Below, in pieces: positions 51,488 to 59,825 of a stretch of DNA of 64,000 nucleotides. Position numbers and translations under genes: made by a program. Below the pieces are notes generated by a model. It was given only the letters and a program-made list of their open reading frames with translations. It did no database searches and was not told the origin of the DNA. How positions within the stretch are numbered: the stretch's first letter is position 1; every line of letters starts with the position of its first letter. The stretch comes from Selenomonas sp963544755. GTDB lineage: Bacteria > Bacillota > Negativicutes > Selenomonadales > Selenomonadaceae. The DNA lies in contig CAUUGH010000001.1 in the NCBI GenBank assembly GCA_963544755.1, positions 66,067 to 130,066 on the forward strand, read 5' to 3'.

Positions 51488-52177
51488 ATGACAATGCGCG
51501 TGTGCGATCTGCCAAGCGATGAGCGACCGCGTGAAAAGCTTTTAGCGACAGGCGCGGCAAGCCTTTCTGACATAGAGTTGTTAGCTGTCTTATTACGCAC
51601 GGGTGTAAAAGACAGCTCGGCTCTTTATGTTGCCGAAAAGCTGCTTTCGCTTTATAAAGAGCGCGGACTATCTGCCATCACGCAAATGAGTGTAAGAGAG
51701 CTTTCTTCTATCAAGGGCGTAGGCGCAGCAAAAGCTGCGACGATCTTAGCTGCCGTAGAGCTTGGCGCAAGACTTGCTAAAAGGGCGGCGAAAAAGAAAA
51801 AGATTCTAAAAACGCCAAAAGATGCTGCAAGCTATGTTATGCCGCATTTTCGGTTTGAGCAGCAAGAGCATTTTGCCGTGCTGCTTTTGGACTTAAAATA
51901 CCACATCCTTTGCTTAAAGACGATTTTTATAGGTACACTGACAACTTCCATGGCGTATCCGCGTGAAATTTTTCAAGAAGCGATCGAGCGTGCGGCGGCT
52001 TTTATCATCTTGGTTCACAACCATCCGTCAGGCGATCCTTTGCCGAGCGAAGAAGATTTGCGCTTGACGCGCCGCATGGTTGAAGCAGGTAAAATCATGG
52101 ACATACCTGTAATCGATCATATTATCGTTGCTTATGATAAATTTATTTCCCTAAAAGAAGAAGGTATGATACAATAG
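51488..52177 (+). CDS. radC: RadC family (JAB domain) protein
   Basis: A 229-aa RadC protein with an N-terminal helix-hairpin-helix region (SSIKGVGAAKAATILAAVELGA) and a C-terminal JAB/MPN domain carrying the metal motif HNHPSGDPLPSEED near residue 180. Despite the historical name, a DNA-repair role is not established. ATG 51488 follows GCGAGG. It is the first gene of the rod-shape operon, preceding mreB by 46 bases, a common Firmicutes arrangement. Confidence 0.95.
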   Translation: MTMRVCDLPSDERPREKLLATGAASLSDIELLAVLLRTGVKDSSALYVAEKLLSLYKERGLSAITQMSVRELSSIKGVGAAKAATILAAVELGARLAKRAAKKKKILKTPKDAASYVMPHFRFEQQEHFAVLLLDLKYHILCLKTIFIGTLTTSMAYPREIFQEAIERAAAFIILVHNHPSGDPLPSEEDLRLTRRMVEAGKIMDIPVIDHIIVAYDKFISLKEEGMIQ

Positions 52178-52223
52178 GTTCTGGATTTTTAAGAAAGCAC
52201 GAGGAAGGGAGATTTATTTCAGT

Positions 52224-53264
52224 ATGTGGAGTCTTTTTGGTGGCTTGTCACGTGATATGGGCATCGACCTTGGAACCGCGAATACATTAGTACACGTAAA
52301 AGGCAGGGGTATCGTGCTAAGTGAGCCGTCTGTCGTAGCAATAAAGAGTGAAAACGGCGAGGTCTTAGCGGTCGGCGAGGACGCAAAGCGCATGATAGGC
52401 AGGACTCCTGGAAATATCATCGCTATAAGACCGATGAAAGACGGCGTAATTGCTGATTTTGATGTGACACAGGCGATGCTTCGATATTTCATCAGAAAGT
52501 CAATGAATACGAAGTCTTTCGTGCGTCCGCGCGTTGTTGTCGGCGTGCCGTCGGGCGTTACCGAAGTGGAAAAACGCGCCGTCATTGATGCAGCGCAGCA
52601 GGCCGGCGCAAGAGAAGCCTACCTCATCGAAGAGCCGATGGCGGCAGCGATTGGAGCGGGGCTGCCGGTAGAAGAGGCAACGGGCAGCATGGTCGTCGAT
52701 ATTGGCGGCGGCACGACGGAGATTGCGGTCATCTCGCTCGGCGGCATTGTCACGAGCCGCTCTATTCGTATCGGCGGCGACGAGATGGATTCTGCCATTG
52801 TGCAGTATATCAAGCGACAGTATAATCTTATGATCGGCGAACGTACGGCTGAAGAGATCAAGATAACAGTTGGCTCTGCCATCGTCACGCCGGATGTTGA
52901 TCGAAACATGGACATCCGTGGGCGCGATCTTGTAAGCGGCTTACCAAAGACGCTTTCGATTCGTGCTAGTGAGATTCGTGATGCCTTAAATGAGCCGATC
53001 TATAAGATCGTTGACGCCGTAAAGAGTACGCTTGAAAAAACGCCGCCGGAGCTTGCTGCCGATGTCATGGATCATGGCATCATGATGACGGGCGGCGGTG
53101 CGCTTTTACAAAATCTTGATAAGCTTTTGAGCCATGAAACGGGTATGCCTGTCCTCATCGCTGAAGATCCTTTATCTTGTGTGGGCGAAGGGACAGGAAA
53201 GTCGCTTGAAAATATCGAGCTGTTAAAGCGCGTTGTGATGATTTCCAAGAAGTTGAGACAATGA
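52224..53264 (+). CDS. mreB: Rod shape-determining protein MreB
   Basis: Actin-like cytoskeletal protein that organises lateral wall synthesis beneath the membrane. The 346-aa protein shows the phosphate loops MGIDLGTANTLVHVKG and VVDIGGGTTEIAVISLGG, LIEEPMAAAIGAGLPV, and the C-terminal ADVMDHGIMMTGGGALLQNLD. ATG 52224 has a moderate GGGAG at 12 bases. Overlaps mreC by 4 bases; with mreD, PBP2 and RodA it forms the elongasome. Confidence 0.97.
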   Translation: MWSLFGGLSRDMGIDLGTANTLVHVKGRGIVLSEPSVVAIKSENGEVLAVGEDAKRMIGRTPGNIIAIRPMKDGVIADFDVTQAMLRYFIRKSMNTKSFVRPRVVVGVPSGVTEVEKRAVIDAAQQAGAREAYLIEEPMAAAIGAGLPVEEATGSMVVDIGGGTTEIAVISLGGIVTSRSIRIGGDEMDSAIVQYIKRQYNLMIGERTAEEIKITVGSAIVTPDVDRNMDIRGRDLVSGLPKTLSIRASEIRDALNEPIYKIVDAVKSTLEKTPPELAADVMDHGIMMTGGGALLQNLDKLLSHETGMPVLIAEDPLSCVGEGTGKSLENIELLKRVVMISKKLRQ

Positions 53265-54370
53265 GCCGCATACGAAGAGATGACCAAGACTCTAACAGCA
53301 AAGTCTGGCTGCTCTTTGTTTCGCTCGTCTTGGTTTTTTGCCTGGTTTTTTTTGCAGGAAAGGGAAAATTCCAATCGCCGTTTTTAAGCCGTGCTGTATT
53401 AACACTGCTGCGTCCCTTTCAAGTCGTGATGAATTGGACAGGCGACAAGATACAGAGCTTTCGGACGGAATTTTGGGAAGTGTATTACGTCTACGACCAA
53501 AATCGGCTGCTGAAAAATGAGGTAGGGGTGCTGCGCGTGCAAAACCTCGCAGCAAACGAAGCGTTAGCAGAAAATGTGCGTCTTAAAGCACTTTTAGGTT
53601 ACAAGCAGGAAAATACGCGCTTTGACCTCGTGGCGGCGCGTGTCATCGGGCGCGACTATGCAACGTGGTCATCTGTCATAGTTATAGATCGCGGTCAGAC
53701 GAGCGGTGTGCGTGAAAATATGCCGGTCGTGACGGAAAAAGGGCTTGTGGGCATCGTGATAGAGGCAGCATCATATTCTTCAAAGGTATTGCTGATCTTA
53801 GATCCACGCGCTGCCGTCGGCACCTTAGTGCAGCGTCAAGCCTCGCGTGTCGCCGGCATCGTTGAAGGCGATCCTGCAAATCCGCTACACCCACGCATGA
53901 AAAATATCCCAAAGTCTGCCGATGTCATAGAAGAAGATGTCGTTGTAACATCGGGTTATGGCGGCGTATATCCTAAAGGCATCCTCGTCGGCACGGTAAA
54001 AGCATTGAAAAACGATGAAGGGGGGCTGTTAAAATACGCCGTCTTAGAGCCGGCGGTAGACTTTCAGCGTTTAGAAGATGTCGCCGTCATTGTGGCAGTT
54101 CGCGAAACATCTGCCGAGCCGATTTTGCCGCCGCCGCAAACACCCGGCACAAATACCGATCCCTATGCTGAAAAAGAAGCCGCAGAACAAAAACAGCGCG
54201 AAGAAGAAGCCTTACAGCGAGCAGCCGAAGAAAGCCGCGTACAGTCTGCGCCGCCGCAAGCTGCGCCTGTTGCTCCTATTGCTGAAAAAACGCCGCCGGT
54301 GGCTGCGCCTGCGCCTGCGCCAAAAGAGACGCAGAGCCGAAAAGAGCCGCCAAAAGGTGCGCGGCCATGA
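53261..54370 (+). CDS. mreC: Rod shape-determining protein MreC
   Basis: Bitopic membrane protein of the elongasome that scaffolds PBP2 and RodA in the periplasm. The 369-aa protein has one N-terminal membrane helix (WLLFVSLVLVFCLVFFAGKG), a coiled coil (residues 85-115), and the MreC beta domain with ARVIGRDYATWSSVIVIDRG and VVTSGYGGVYPKGILVGTV. An unusual 85-residue C-terminal tail follows, rich in Pro, Ala, Gln and Glu (PPPQTPGTNTDPY, EKEAAEQKQREEEALQ, PQAAPVAPIAEKTPP), probably disordered. Overlaps mreB and mreD by 4 bases each. Confidence 0.95.
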   Translation: MSRIRRDDQDSNSKVWLLFVSLVLVFCLVFFAGKGKFQSPFLSRAVLTLLRPFQVVMNWTGDKIQSFRTEFWEVYYVYDQNRLLKNEVGVLRVQNLAANEALAENVRLKALLGYKQENTRFDLVAARVIGRDYATWSSVIVIDRGQTSGVRENMPVVTEKGLVGIVIEAASYSSKVLLILDPRAAVGTLVQRQASRVAGIVEGDPANPLHPRMKNIPKSADVIEEDVVVTSGYGGVYPKGILVGTVKALKNDEGGLLKYAVLEPAVDFQRLEDVAVIVAVRETSAEPILPPPQTPGTNTDPYAEKEAAEQKQREEEALQRAAEESRVQSAPPQAAPVAPIAEKTPPVAAPAPAPKETQSRKEPPKGARP

Positions 54371-54867
54371 TAAGCTATCGTAAAATTTTTCTTTGGATCG
54401 CGTTTTTGTGCTTTCTCTTTGTGCTGCAAACATCTTTTTTGCCGCACTTTTCGTTAAACGGCATCAGCGCCAATCTAATGCTGATTTTGACGGTTTCATG
54501 GGGGCTTCTCTACGGTACGCGTCGCGGTGCTTTCATGGGCTTTATGGCAGGGATGCTCCAAGATCTAGCGACAGGTATGTTCTTTGGCATGGATATATTC
54601 TCTTTAACAATCATTGGCTATATCACAGGGGCGTTTTCTAGAAATGTATTTAAAGACCCTGTTTTTTTACCGGCGCTAGTTACGATATGGGCGAGTATTG
54701 CACATTACTTTTTTATACTCGTATTCATGCTGCTCCTTGGTCATCGCTTTAGTCTGTTTTACGTTGTCAAGACGTTTTTTTCGGTGCTTTTTTTAAACAT
54801 ACTTTTTTCCTATCCGATCTACCGTACAACAAGTTTCTTGCGTGCGCGGCTGAAAAAGAAGAACTAG
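54367..54867 (+). CDS. mreD: Rod shape-determining protein MreD
   Basis: A 166-aa polytopic protein with about five membrane helices, part of the MreBCD complex. It begins MISYRKIFLWIAFLCFLFVLQTSF and has the family-typical SANLMLILTVSWGLLYGTRRGAFMGF and AGMLQDLATGMFFGMDIFSL in sequence. Overlaps mreC by 4 bases. Ends 54 bases before the likely PBP2 start. Confidence 0.93.
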   Translation: MISYRKIFLWIAFLCFLFVLQTSFLPHFSLNGISANLMLILTVSWGLLYGTRRGAFMGFMAGMLQDLATGMFFGMDIFSLTIIGYITGAFSRNVFKDPVFLPALVTIWASIAHYFFILVFMLLLGHRFSLFYVVKTFFSVLFLNILFSYPIYRTTSFLRARLKKKN

Positions 54868-54870
54868 CGT

Positions 54871-54900
54871 CTTTAAGGCACCTTGCAAGGTGCCTTAAAG
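54871..54900. other. Perfect 30-bp palindrome between mreD and PBP2
   Basis: CTTTAAGGCACCTTG followed directly by its exact reverse complement. No T-tract follows, so it is not a simple terminator. It lies upstream of the PBP2 TTG start and may act in RNA processing or attenuation. Confidence 0.7.
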
Positions 54901-54921
54901 ACTGAATGGGGAGATCATCTT

Positions 54922-56739
54922 TTGGAAGAACATGAAAACGAGTATGCCTCGCGTATGCGTGTGCTAGCTGGCAGCATCGTCGCTGTCATCTTGGTACTTT
55001 TCTTGCGATTGGTCTATCTCCAGATTTACGACGGCGATTATTACAAAAGCCTTGCAGACGGCAACCGCATCCGCATCATCCCGAGCGTCGCGCCGCGCGG
55101 CAACTTCTTTGACCGCAACGGCGTGCCGCTCGTCATGAACCGCCCGAGTTTTACCGTATCGCTTTTGCCGCTGTCGGCAACGCTTTCAGAAGATGTCATA
55201 GAACGCTTGTCCTTGCTTCTTGCAGTGCCGAAAGAGGAAATACACAAAAAAATTGATGCACATATAGGCTTTGACCCCATACGCATCAAACAAGATGTAG
55301 GTCCTGAAATCTATACAATCATTGAAGAACAGCGCGACAAATATCCGGGCGTCATGATAGAAGCGCAGCCAATTCGCGATTATATATATAAAACATGGGG
55401 GGCGCATATATTCGGCTATGTAAGTGAAATAAATAACGAAGAGTTGGAAAATCGCAAAGAAGAAGGCTATAAGTCAGGCGACATCATCGGCAAATTCGGC
55501 TTAGAGCGCGTCTACGATCAAAAGGTGCGCGGCACGGACGGAGGCAGACAAGTAGAAGTAGACGTTGCAGGAAAGCCCGTAAGCAATCTCGGCACGAAAG
55601 AGCCTATCGCCGGCAGCGACCTTGTTTTGACGATTGACATAAAGCTGCAAGTCGCCGCCGAACGCGCTATTGAGCAGCAGCTTGGCGCTGTCGGTGCCTA
55701 TGCGGCGGCAGCCGTCGTCTTAAATCCGCAAACCGGCGAAGTACTGGCGCTCGTCAGTCGCCCCTCCTTTGATCCAAATCTCTTTGTAAATGGCATCTCG
55801 ACAAAAGATTGGCAGCTTATAAACGAAAATCCCTATCACCCGATGGACAATAAAGCGATCACAGGCGAATATCCGCCGGGATCGACCTTCAAGATTGTCA
55901 CGGGGACTGCCGCTTTGCAAGAAAATGTCGTTTCACCAAACGAAATCATCTACGACTCAGGACACCACTGGCTCATTCCCAAAGGTAACGCTGGCGGCGA
56001 AGCGCTAGGGCCTATCAATTTTATTCAAGCACTCGCTCATTCAGATAACGTCTACTTTTACGAAATGGGCAATCGCTTAGGCGTTGACCGCTTAGGCGAG
56101 TATGCAAGAATGTTTGGCATTGGCTCTAAAACAGGCATAGATCTTCCCTACGAATCAGAAGGGCTTGTACCAAGCCGCGAGTACAAAGAAAAAGTCTACG
56201 AGGACGAATGGTATCTGTCTGAAACATTCGATGCGGCAATCGGACAAGGCTTTGATCTCGTAACACCTTTGCAGGCGGCGATGATCATGAGCGCTATTGC
56301 GGCAAACGGTGATCGCTATCAGCCGCATCTTGTGCAGCGCATCTTAAGCTCTGACGGCAAAACGGTTGAAACGGTAAAGCCAAAACGCCTTAGTACGCTA
56401 GATGTAAGCCCTGAAGTAATCGCACTCATACAGCAAGGGCTTCATGATGTCACAAAGTACGGCACGGCAGCGGCGGTATTTGGCTCTAGCTATCAGGTAG
56501 ATATTGCAGGAAAAACCGGTACGGCGGAAAACTCGCAAGGGCGCGATCACGGTTGGTTCGTCGCCTATGGCCCATTTAACAATCCGACAGTCGTTGTTGC
56601 GGTCATCGTCGAGCAAGGCGGCTACGGCTCTTTATCTGCCGTACCAATCGGCAAAAAGATTCTTGATGCGGCGTTTAACCTCGACACGCCGGAAGTAAAA
56701 GCTGTACTGCAAGAAGTGGCGGCAAGGCAAAAATCTTGA
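54922..56739 (+). CDS. mrdA: Penicillin-binding protein 2 (elongation transpeptidase)
   Basis: Class B PBP that cross-links peptidoglycan during elongation, partner of RodA. The roughly 605-aa protein has one membrane anchor (VLAGSIVAVILVLFLRLVYL), a pedestal domain, and transpeptidase motifs: Ser in PPGSTFKIV, SDN in AHSDNVYFYEM, and KTGT in DIAGKTGTAE. The start is probably TTG 54922, 9 bases after GGGGA; a TTG at 54883 falls inside the palindrome. It is followed by a repeat element and then minC. Confidence 0.94.
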   Translation: MEEHENEYASRMRVLAGSIVAVILVLFLRLVYLQIYDGDYYKSLADGNRIRIIPSVAPRGNFFDRNGVPLVMNRPSFTVSLLPLSATLSEDVIERLSLLLAVPKEEIHKKIDAHIGFDPIRIKQDVGPEIYTIIEEQRDKYPGVMIEAQPIRDYIYKTWGAHIFGYVSEINNEELENRKEEGYKSGDIIGKFGLERVYDQKVRGTDGGRQVEVDVAGKPVSNLGTKEPIAGSDLVLTIDIKLQVAAERAIEQQLGAVGAYAAAAVVLNPQTGEVLALVSRPSFDPNLFVNGISTKDWQLINENPYHPMDNKAITGEYPPGSTFKIVTGTAALQENVVSPNEIIYDSGHHWLIPKGNAGGEALGPINFIQALAHSDNVYFYEMGNRLGVDRLGEYARMFGIGSKTGIDLPYESEGLVPSREYKEKVYEDEWYLSETFDAAIGQGFDLVTPLQAAMIMSAIAANGDRYQPHLVQRILSSDGKTVETVKPKRLSTLDVSPEVIALIQQGLHDVTKYGTAAAVFGSSYQVDIAGKTGTAENSQGRDHGWFVAYGPFNNPTVVVAVIVEQGGYGSLSAVPIGKKILDAAFNLDTPEVKAVLQEVAARQKS

Positions 56740-56762
56740 TATAATAAATGACGGTAATAAAC

Positions 56763-56848
56763 TTTAAGGAACACTGATAAAACAAAGTCGCTTAGATGCG
56801 TGAAGATAGATGGCTTAATTTATCGGTGGCTTTTAAAGCTTCCCTAAA
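56763..56848. repeat. Short inverted-repeat element, copy C
   Basis: Arms TTTAAGGAACACTGATAAA (56763-56781) and TTTATCGGTGGC... to CCCTAAA (56819-56848), with the internal TTAGATGCGTGAAG also seen in copy B. It sits between PBP2 and minC, inside what otherwise looks like one operon. Confidence 0.7.
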
Positions 56849-56896
56849 TCCTTCGTGCGGCATATAGCCGCCTATAAAGGCAAAAGCGAGGAGATC

Positions 56897-57610
56897 ATGA
56901 AGAAAGAAAGCGTATTGTTCAAGGGGCTAAAAACGGGGCTGTTACTCGTACCGGTAGGAAATCCTGCGTTTTCTGTCGTTGAGCGCGAGATTCGCGAAAA
57001 GCTGGCATCAAGCGCTCTGTTCTTTCGCCGCGGCACAGTCGTCGAGTGGCGCACGGGAACATTTACCGCGAAAGAAAGTCTTGCTCTAAAAAAACTATTC
57101 TTACAGCACGGTATTTACTTTCGTGAACAAAAAGAAGTCGATGAAACGACTTCCTTAGTAGGCTTTTTGCAGAAAAAAGCGGCAAATATACCAACGGGGC
57201 AGACTTTACCCAAAAGAAACGATGCCTCGCTTGCAGAGCCAAAGCCTCTAAGGAAAGAGCCTGCAACAGCCGATCTAAAAGATGTGCCAATGCTCGTCGT
57301 AAATCGCACCATTCGCGGCGGACAAGAAATAAATACACGCGGCTCTTTGCTTATCTTAGGCAATGTAAACCCCGGCGCACAAGTCATCGCAGGCGGCAGC
57401 ATCGACATACGCGGCACTTGCCGCGGCATCGTCCACGCAGGCGCTTACGGCGACCGCGAAGCATTCATCATCGCCGATCATCTAATGCCTTTACAAATCC
57501 GCATCGCCGATGTCATAGCACAATCGCCCGAACAATATGAAAAGCCGGAACTTGCAGAAAGAGCACTCGTAAAAGATGGGCAAATCGTTATCGAACCGAT
57601 AGAAAGGTAG
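56897..57610 (+). CDS. minC: Septum site-determining protein MinC
   Basis: Division inhibitor that antagonises FtsZ polymerisation away from midcell, working with MinD. The 237-aa protein has an N-terminal FtsZ-inhibiting domain (VLFKGLKTGLLLVPVGN) and a C-terminal beta-helical MinD-binding domain (RTIRGGQEINTRGSLLILG, GGSIDIRGTCRGIVHAGAYG). ATG 56897 follows GAGGAG by 3 bases; the longer ATG at 56855 is not homologous. Followed closely by minD and minE. Confidence 0.95.
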   Translation: MKKESVLFKGLKTGLLLVPVGNPAFSVVEREIREKLASSALFFRRGTVVEWRTGTFTAKESLALKKLFLQHGIYFREQKEVDETTSLVGFLQKKAANIPTGQTLPKRNDASLAEPKPLRKEPATADLKDVPMLVVNRTIRGGQEINTRGSLLILGNVNPGAQVIAGGSIDIRGTCRGIVHAGAYGDREAFIIADHLMPLQIRIADVIAQSPEQYEKPELAERALVKDGQIVIEPIER

Positions 57611-57619
57611 GAGCAGCCT

Positions 57620-58423
57620 ATGGCGGAAGTTATAGTTATCACTTCGGGAAAAGGAGGCGTCGGCAAGACGACGACCACGGCAAATATTGGCGTGGGACTT
57701 TCAAAGCGTGGCAAAAAGGTAGTACTTATCGACACCGATACAGGGCTTAGAAATCTTGATTTACTCTTAGGGCTTGAGCGGCGCATCGTCTATACGCTCG
57801 TCGATGTTGTGCAAAAGCGCACGCCTTACAAAAGGGCGCTCGTGCGCCACAAAAAATACGAAACACTCTTTTTGATGCCGACCTCGCAAGTTGCAGACAA
57901 ATCGGCAATAGAGCCTGCACAGATGAAAGAACTCATCGACGAGATGAAAGAAGAATTTGACTACATCATCGTCGATTGTCCGGCGGGCATTGAACAGGGG
58001 TTTCAGACAGCCGTCATAGCGGCAGACTGGGCAATAGTCGTCACCATGCCGGAAATCGCCGCCGTTAGAGATGCCGATAAAATCATAGGCAAGCTGCAAA
58101 ACGACAATAAAGAAATAAAGCTCATCGTCAATCGTATTCGTTCGCAAATGGTAAAAGACGGCACGATGCTCGACATGGACGCGATAAACGACATCTTATC
58201 TTTGCCGTGCATAGGACAAATCCCGGACGATGAAAAAGTAATCGACTCGGCAAATCGCGGTGAGCCTGTTATAGATAACCAAAATTCATTGGCAGGTAAG
58301 GCATACATAAATGTCGTCTCGCGCATCTTAGGCGAAGATGTCGCATTTCTTGACGTGCCAAACGAGAGCTTTTTACAGCGGCTTAAGAATATGATCCTTG
58401 GAAGGGGGAAGCGCGATGATTGA
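57620..58423 (+). CDS. minD: Septum site-determining ATPase MinD
   Basis: Deviant-Walker ATPase that recruits MinC to the membrane and is displaced by MinE. The 267-aa protein has ITSGKGGVGKTTTTANIG at the N-terminus, the switch VLIDTDTGLRNLDLLLG, and a C-terminal amphipathic helix (SFLQRLKNMILGRGKRDD) for membrane binding. Overlaps minE by 8 bases. The pair MinD/MinE rather than DivIVA gives pole-to-pole oscillation. Confidence 0.97.
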   Translation: MAEVIVITSGKGGVGKTTTTANIGVGLSKRGKKVVLIDTDTGLRNLDLLLGLERRIVYTLVDVVQKRTPYKRALVRHKKYETLFLMPTSQVADKSAIEPAQMKELIDEMKEEFDYIIVDCPAGIEQGFQTAVIAADWAIVVTMPEIAAVRDADKIIGKLQNDNKEIKLIVNRIRSQMVKDGTMLDMDAINDILSLPCIGQIPDDEKVIDSANRGEPVIDNQNSLAGKAYINVVSRILGEDVAFLDVPNESFLQRLKNMILGRGKRDD

Positions 58424-58694
58424 AGCCTTGCTTAAGATCTTCGGCAAACAAGGAAAATCGTCGCGTGAGATAGCCCATGATCGACTAAAGGTCGTTTTGA
58501 TCCATGATCGTCTGAGCGTATCGCCGGAAGTCATGGATAAGATCAAAACCGACATCATCCATGTCATTTCTAATTATGTAGAAATAAATCAACAAGACAT
58601 GGAAATCTCCCTTGAAAACGATCAAGACTCCGTCGCCCTCATCGCCAACATCCCCGTAAACAAGATGAAGCCTGAAGTAAACCGCGGTTTCTAA
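58416..58694 (+). CDS. minE: Division-site topological specificity factor MinE
   Basis: Stimulates MinD ATPase to release MinCD from midcell. The 92-aa protein has IEALLKIFGKQ as its membrane-targeting helix, the MinD-contact region KSSREIAHDRLKVVLIHDR, and the dimer domain DMEISLENDQDSVALIANIPV. ATG 58416 lies within the end of minD and follows GGAAGGGGG; the TTG at 58398 is less likely. Confidence 0.95.
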   Translation: MIEALLKIFGKQGKSSREIAHDRLKVVLIHDRLSVSPEVMDKIKTDIIHVISNYVEINQQDMEISLENDQDSVALIANIPVNKMKPEVNRGF

Positions 58695-58713
58695 GATAAG
58701 GTGGCAAAACAAC

Positions 58714-59817
58714 ATGAACAAGCGTTGGCTAAGACGCATGGACTTTACCTTGATAGCCGCCGCCGCCGGCATCATCGCCATGAGTCTCGTCGTCATCGGC
58801 AGCGCGACGCATATCAATACCGCCGGCGGCGAACATTATTGGTTTTTAAAAAAGCAAGGCACATTTATCGTCTTAAACTTACTTTTGGCTGTATTTTTCA
58901 TGAACTTTGATTATAAGGCACTGCAAAGCTACAGCAAAAATCTCTATATCTTCAACATTGTCATGTTGCTTTTAGTCATGATCGTAGGTCAGACGGCACT
59001 AGGCGCACAGCGTTGGATCCAACTAGGCCCTGTCACTTTACAGCCATCAGAGTTTTCTAAGCTCATCATGATCATCTCCCTTGCCGCCCTTCTAGAAGAT
59101 CGCGTAGGCAAACTAAACAGCTTAAACGACATCTTGCCCGTCGTCTGTTATGCAGCGCTGCCTTTTTTTCTCGTCTTAAAGCAGCCGGATCTGGGTACAT
59201 CGCTCGTATTTATCGCGATCCTTTTAGGTATGCTGTTTATTGCCGGCGTGAATCTTCGCATACTGACGACCTTTTTTGCAACAGGCGTCGCTGCATCGCC
59301 GCTTCTTTGGCTATTTTTGAAAGACTATCAGAAAATGCGCCTTAAAGTCTTTTTAGATCCAAGCGTTGACCCCCTAGGCTCCGGTTATCATATCATACAA
59401 TCAAAGATCGCCATTGGCTCCGGGCTAATCTTTGGCAAAGGACTTTTTGGCGGCACACAAAGCCAGCTAAACTTTTTACCTGAAAACCATACAGACTTCA
59501 TCTTTGCTGTCGTTGGCGAAGAGCTAGGCTTTGTCGGCGCGGTGACGCTTTTATTTTTATACCTCGTTGTCTTATGGCGCGGCGTAAAAATCGCCCGTGA
59601 CGCAAGCGATGCTTTTGGCAGACTGCTTGCCGTCGGCATCACATCCATGCTCTCTTTTCATGTACTTGTAAACATTGGCATGACGACAGGCATCATGCCC
59701 GTCACGGGTATACCGCTGCCGCTTATGAGTTACGGTGTCAGCTCCTTGACGACAAATATGCTCGCTATTACCATCTTACTTAACATTCATATGCGAAAGG
59801 CGAAAATTTTATTTTAG
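58714..59817 (+). CDS. rodA: Peptidoglycan glycosyltransferase RodA
   Basis: SEDS glycosyltransferase that polymerises lipid II with PBP2 during elongation. The 367-aa, 10-helix protein has the SEDS signatures GAQRWIQLGPVTLQPSEFSKL and FLPENHTDFIFAVVGEELG, which includes the catalytic Asp region, and GIPLPLMSYGVSSLTTNM. It lies 19 bases after minE and 8 bases before the radical SAM gene, so it belongs to the same transcript. Confidence 0.96.
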   Translation: MNKRWLRRMDFTLIAAAAGIIAMSLVVIGSATHINTAGGEHYWFLKKQGTFIVLNLLLAVFFMNFDYKALQSYSKNLYIFNIVMLLLVMIVGQTALGAQRWIQLGPVTLQPSEFSKLIMIISLAALLEDRVGKLNSLNDILPVVCYAALPFFLVLKQPDLGTSLVFIAILLGMLFIAGVNLRILTTFFATGVAASPLLWLFLKDYQKMRLKVFLDPSVDPLGSGYHIIQSKIAIGSGLIFGKGLFGGTQSQLNFLPENHTDFIFAVVGEELGFVGAVTLLFLYLVVLWRGVKIARDASDAFGRLLAVGITSMLSFHVLVNIGMTTGIMPVTGIPLPLMSYGVSSLTTNMLAITILLNIHMRKAKILF

Positions 59818-59825
59818 GAGGCTTT

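Noticed and set aside
54883..54921. TTG 54883 as the PBP2 start
   Set aside because: It lies within the perfect palindrome with no binding site; TTG 54922 follows GGGGA and fits the family N-terminus.
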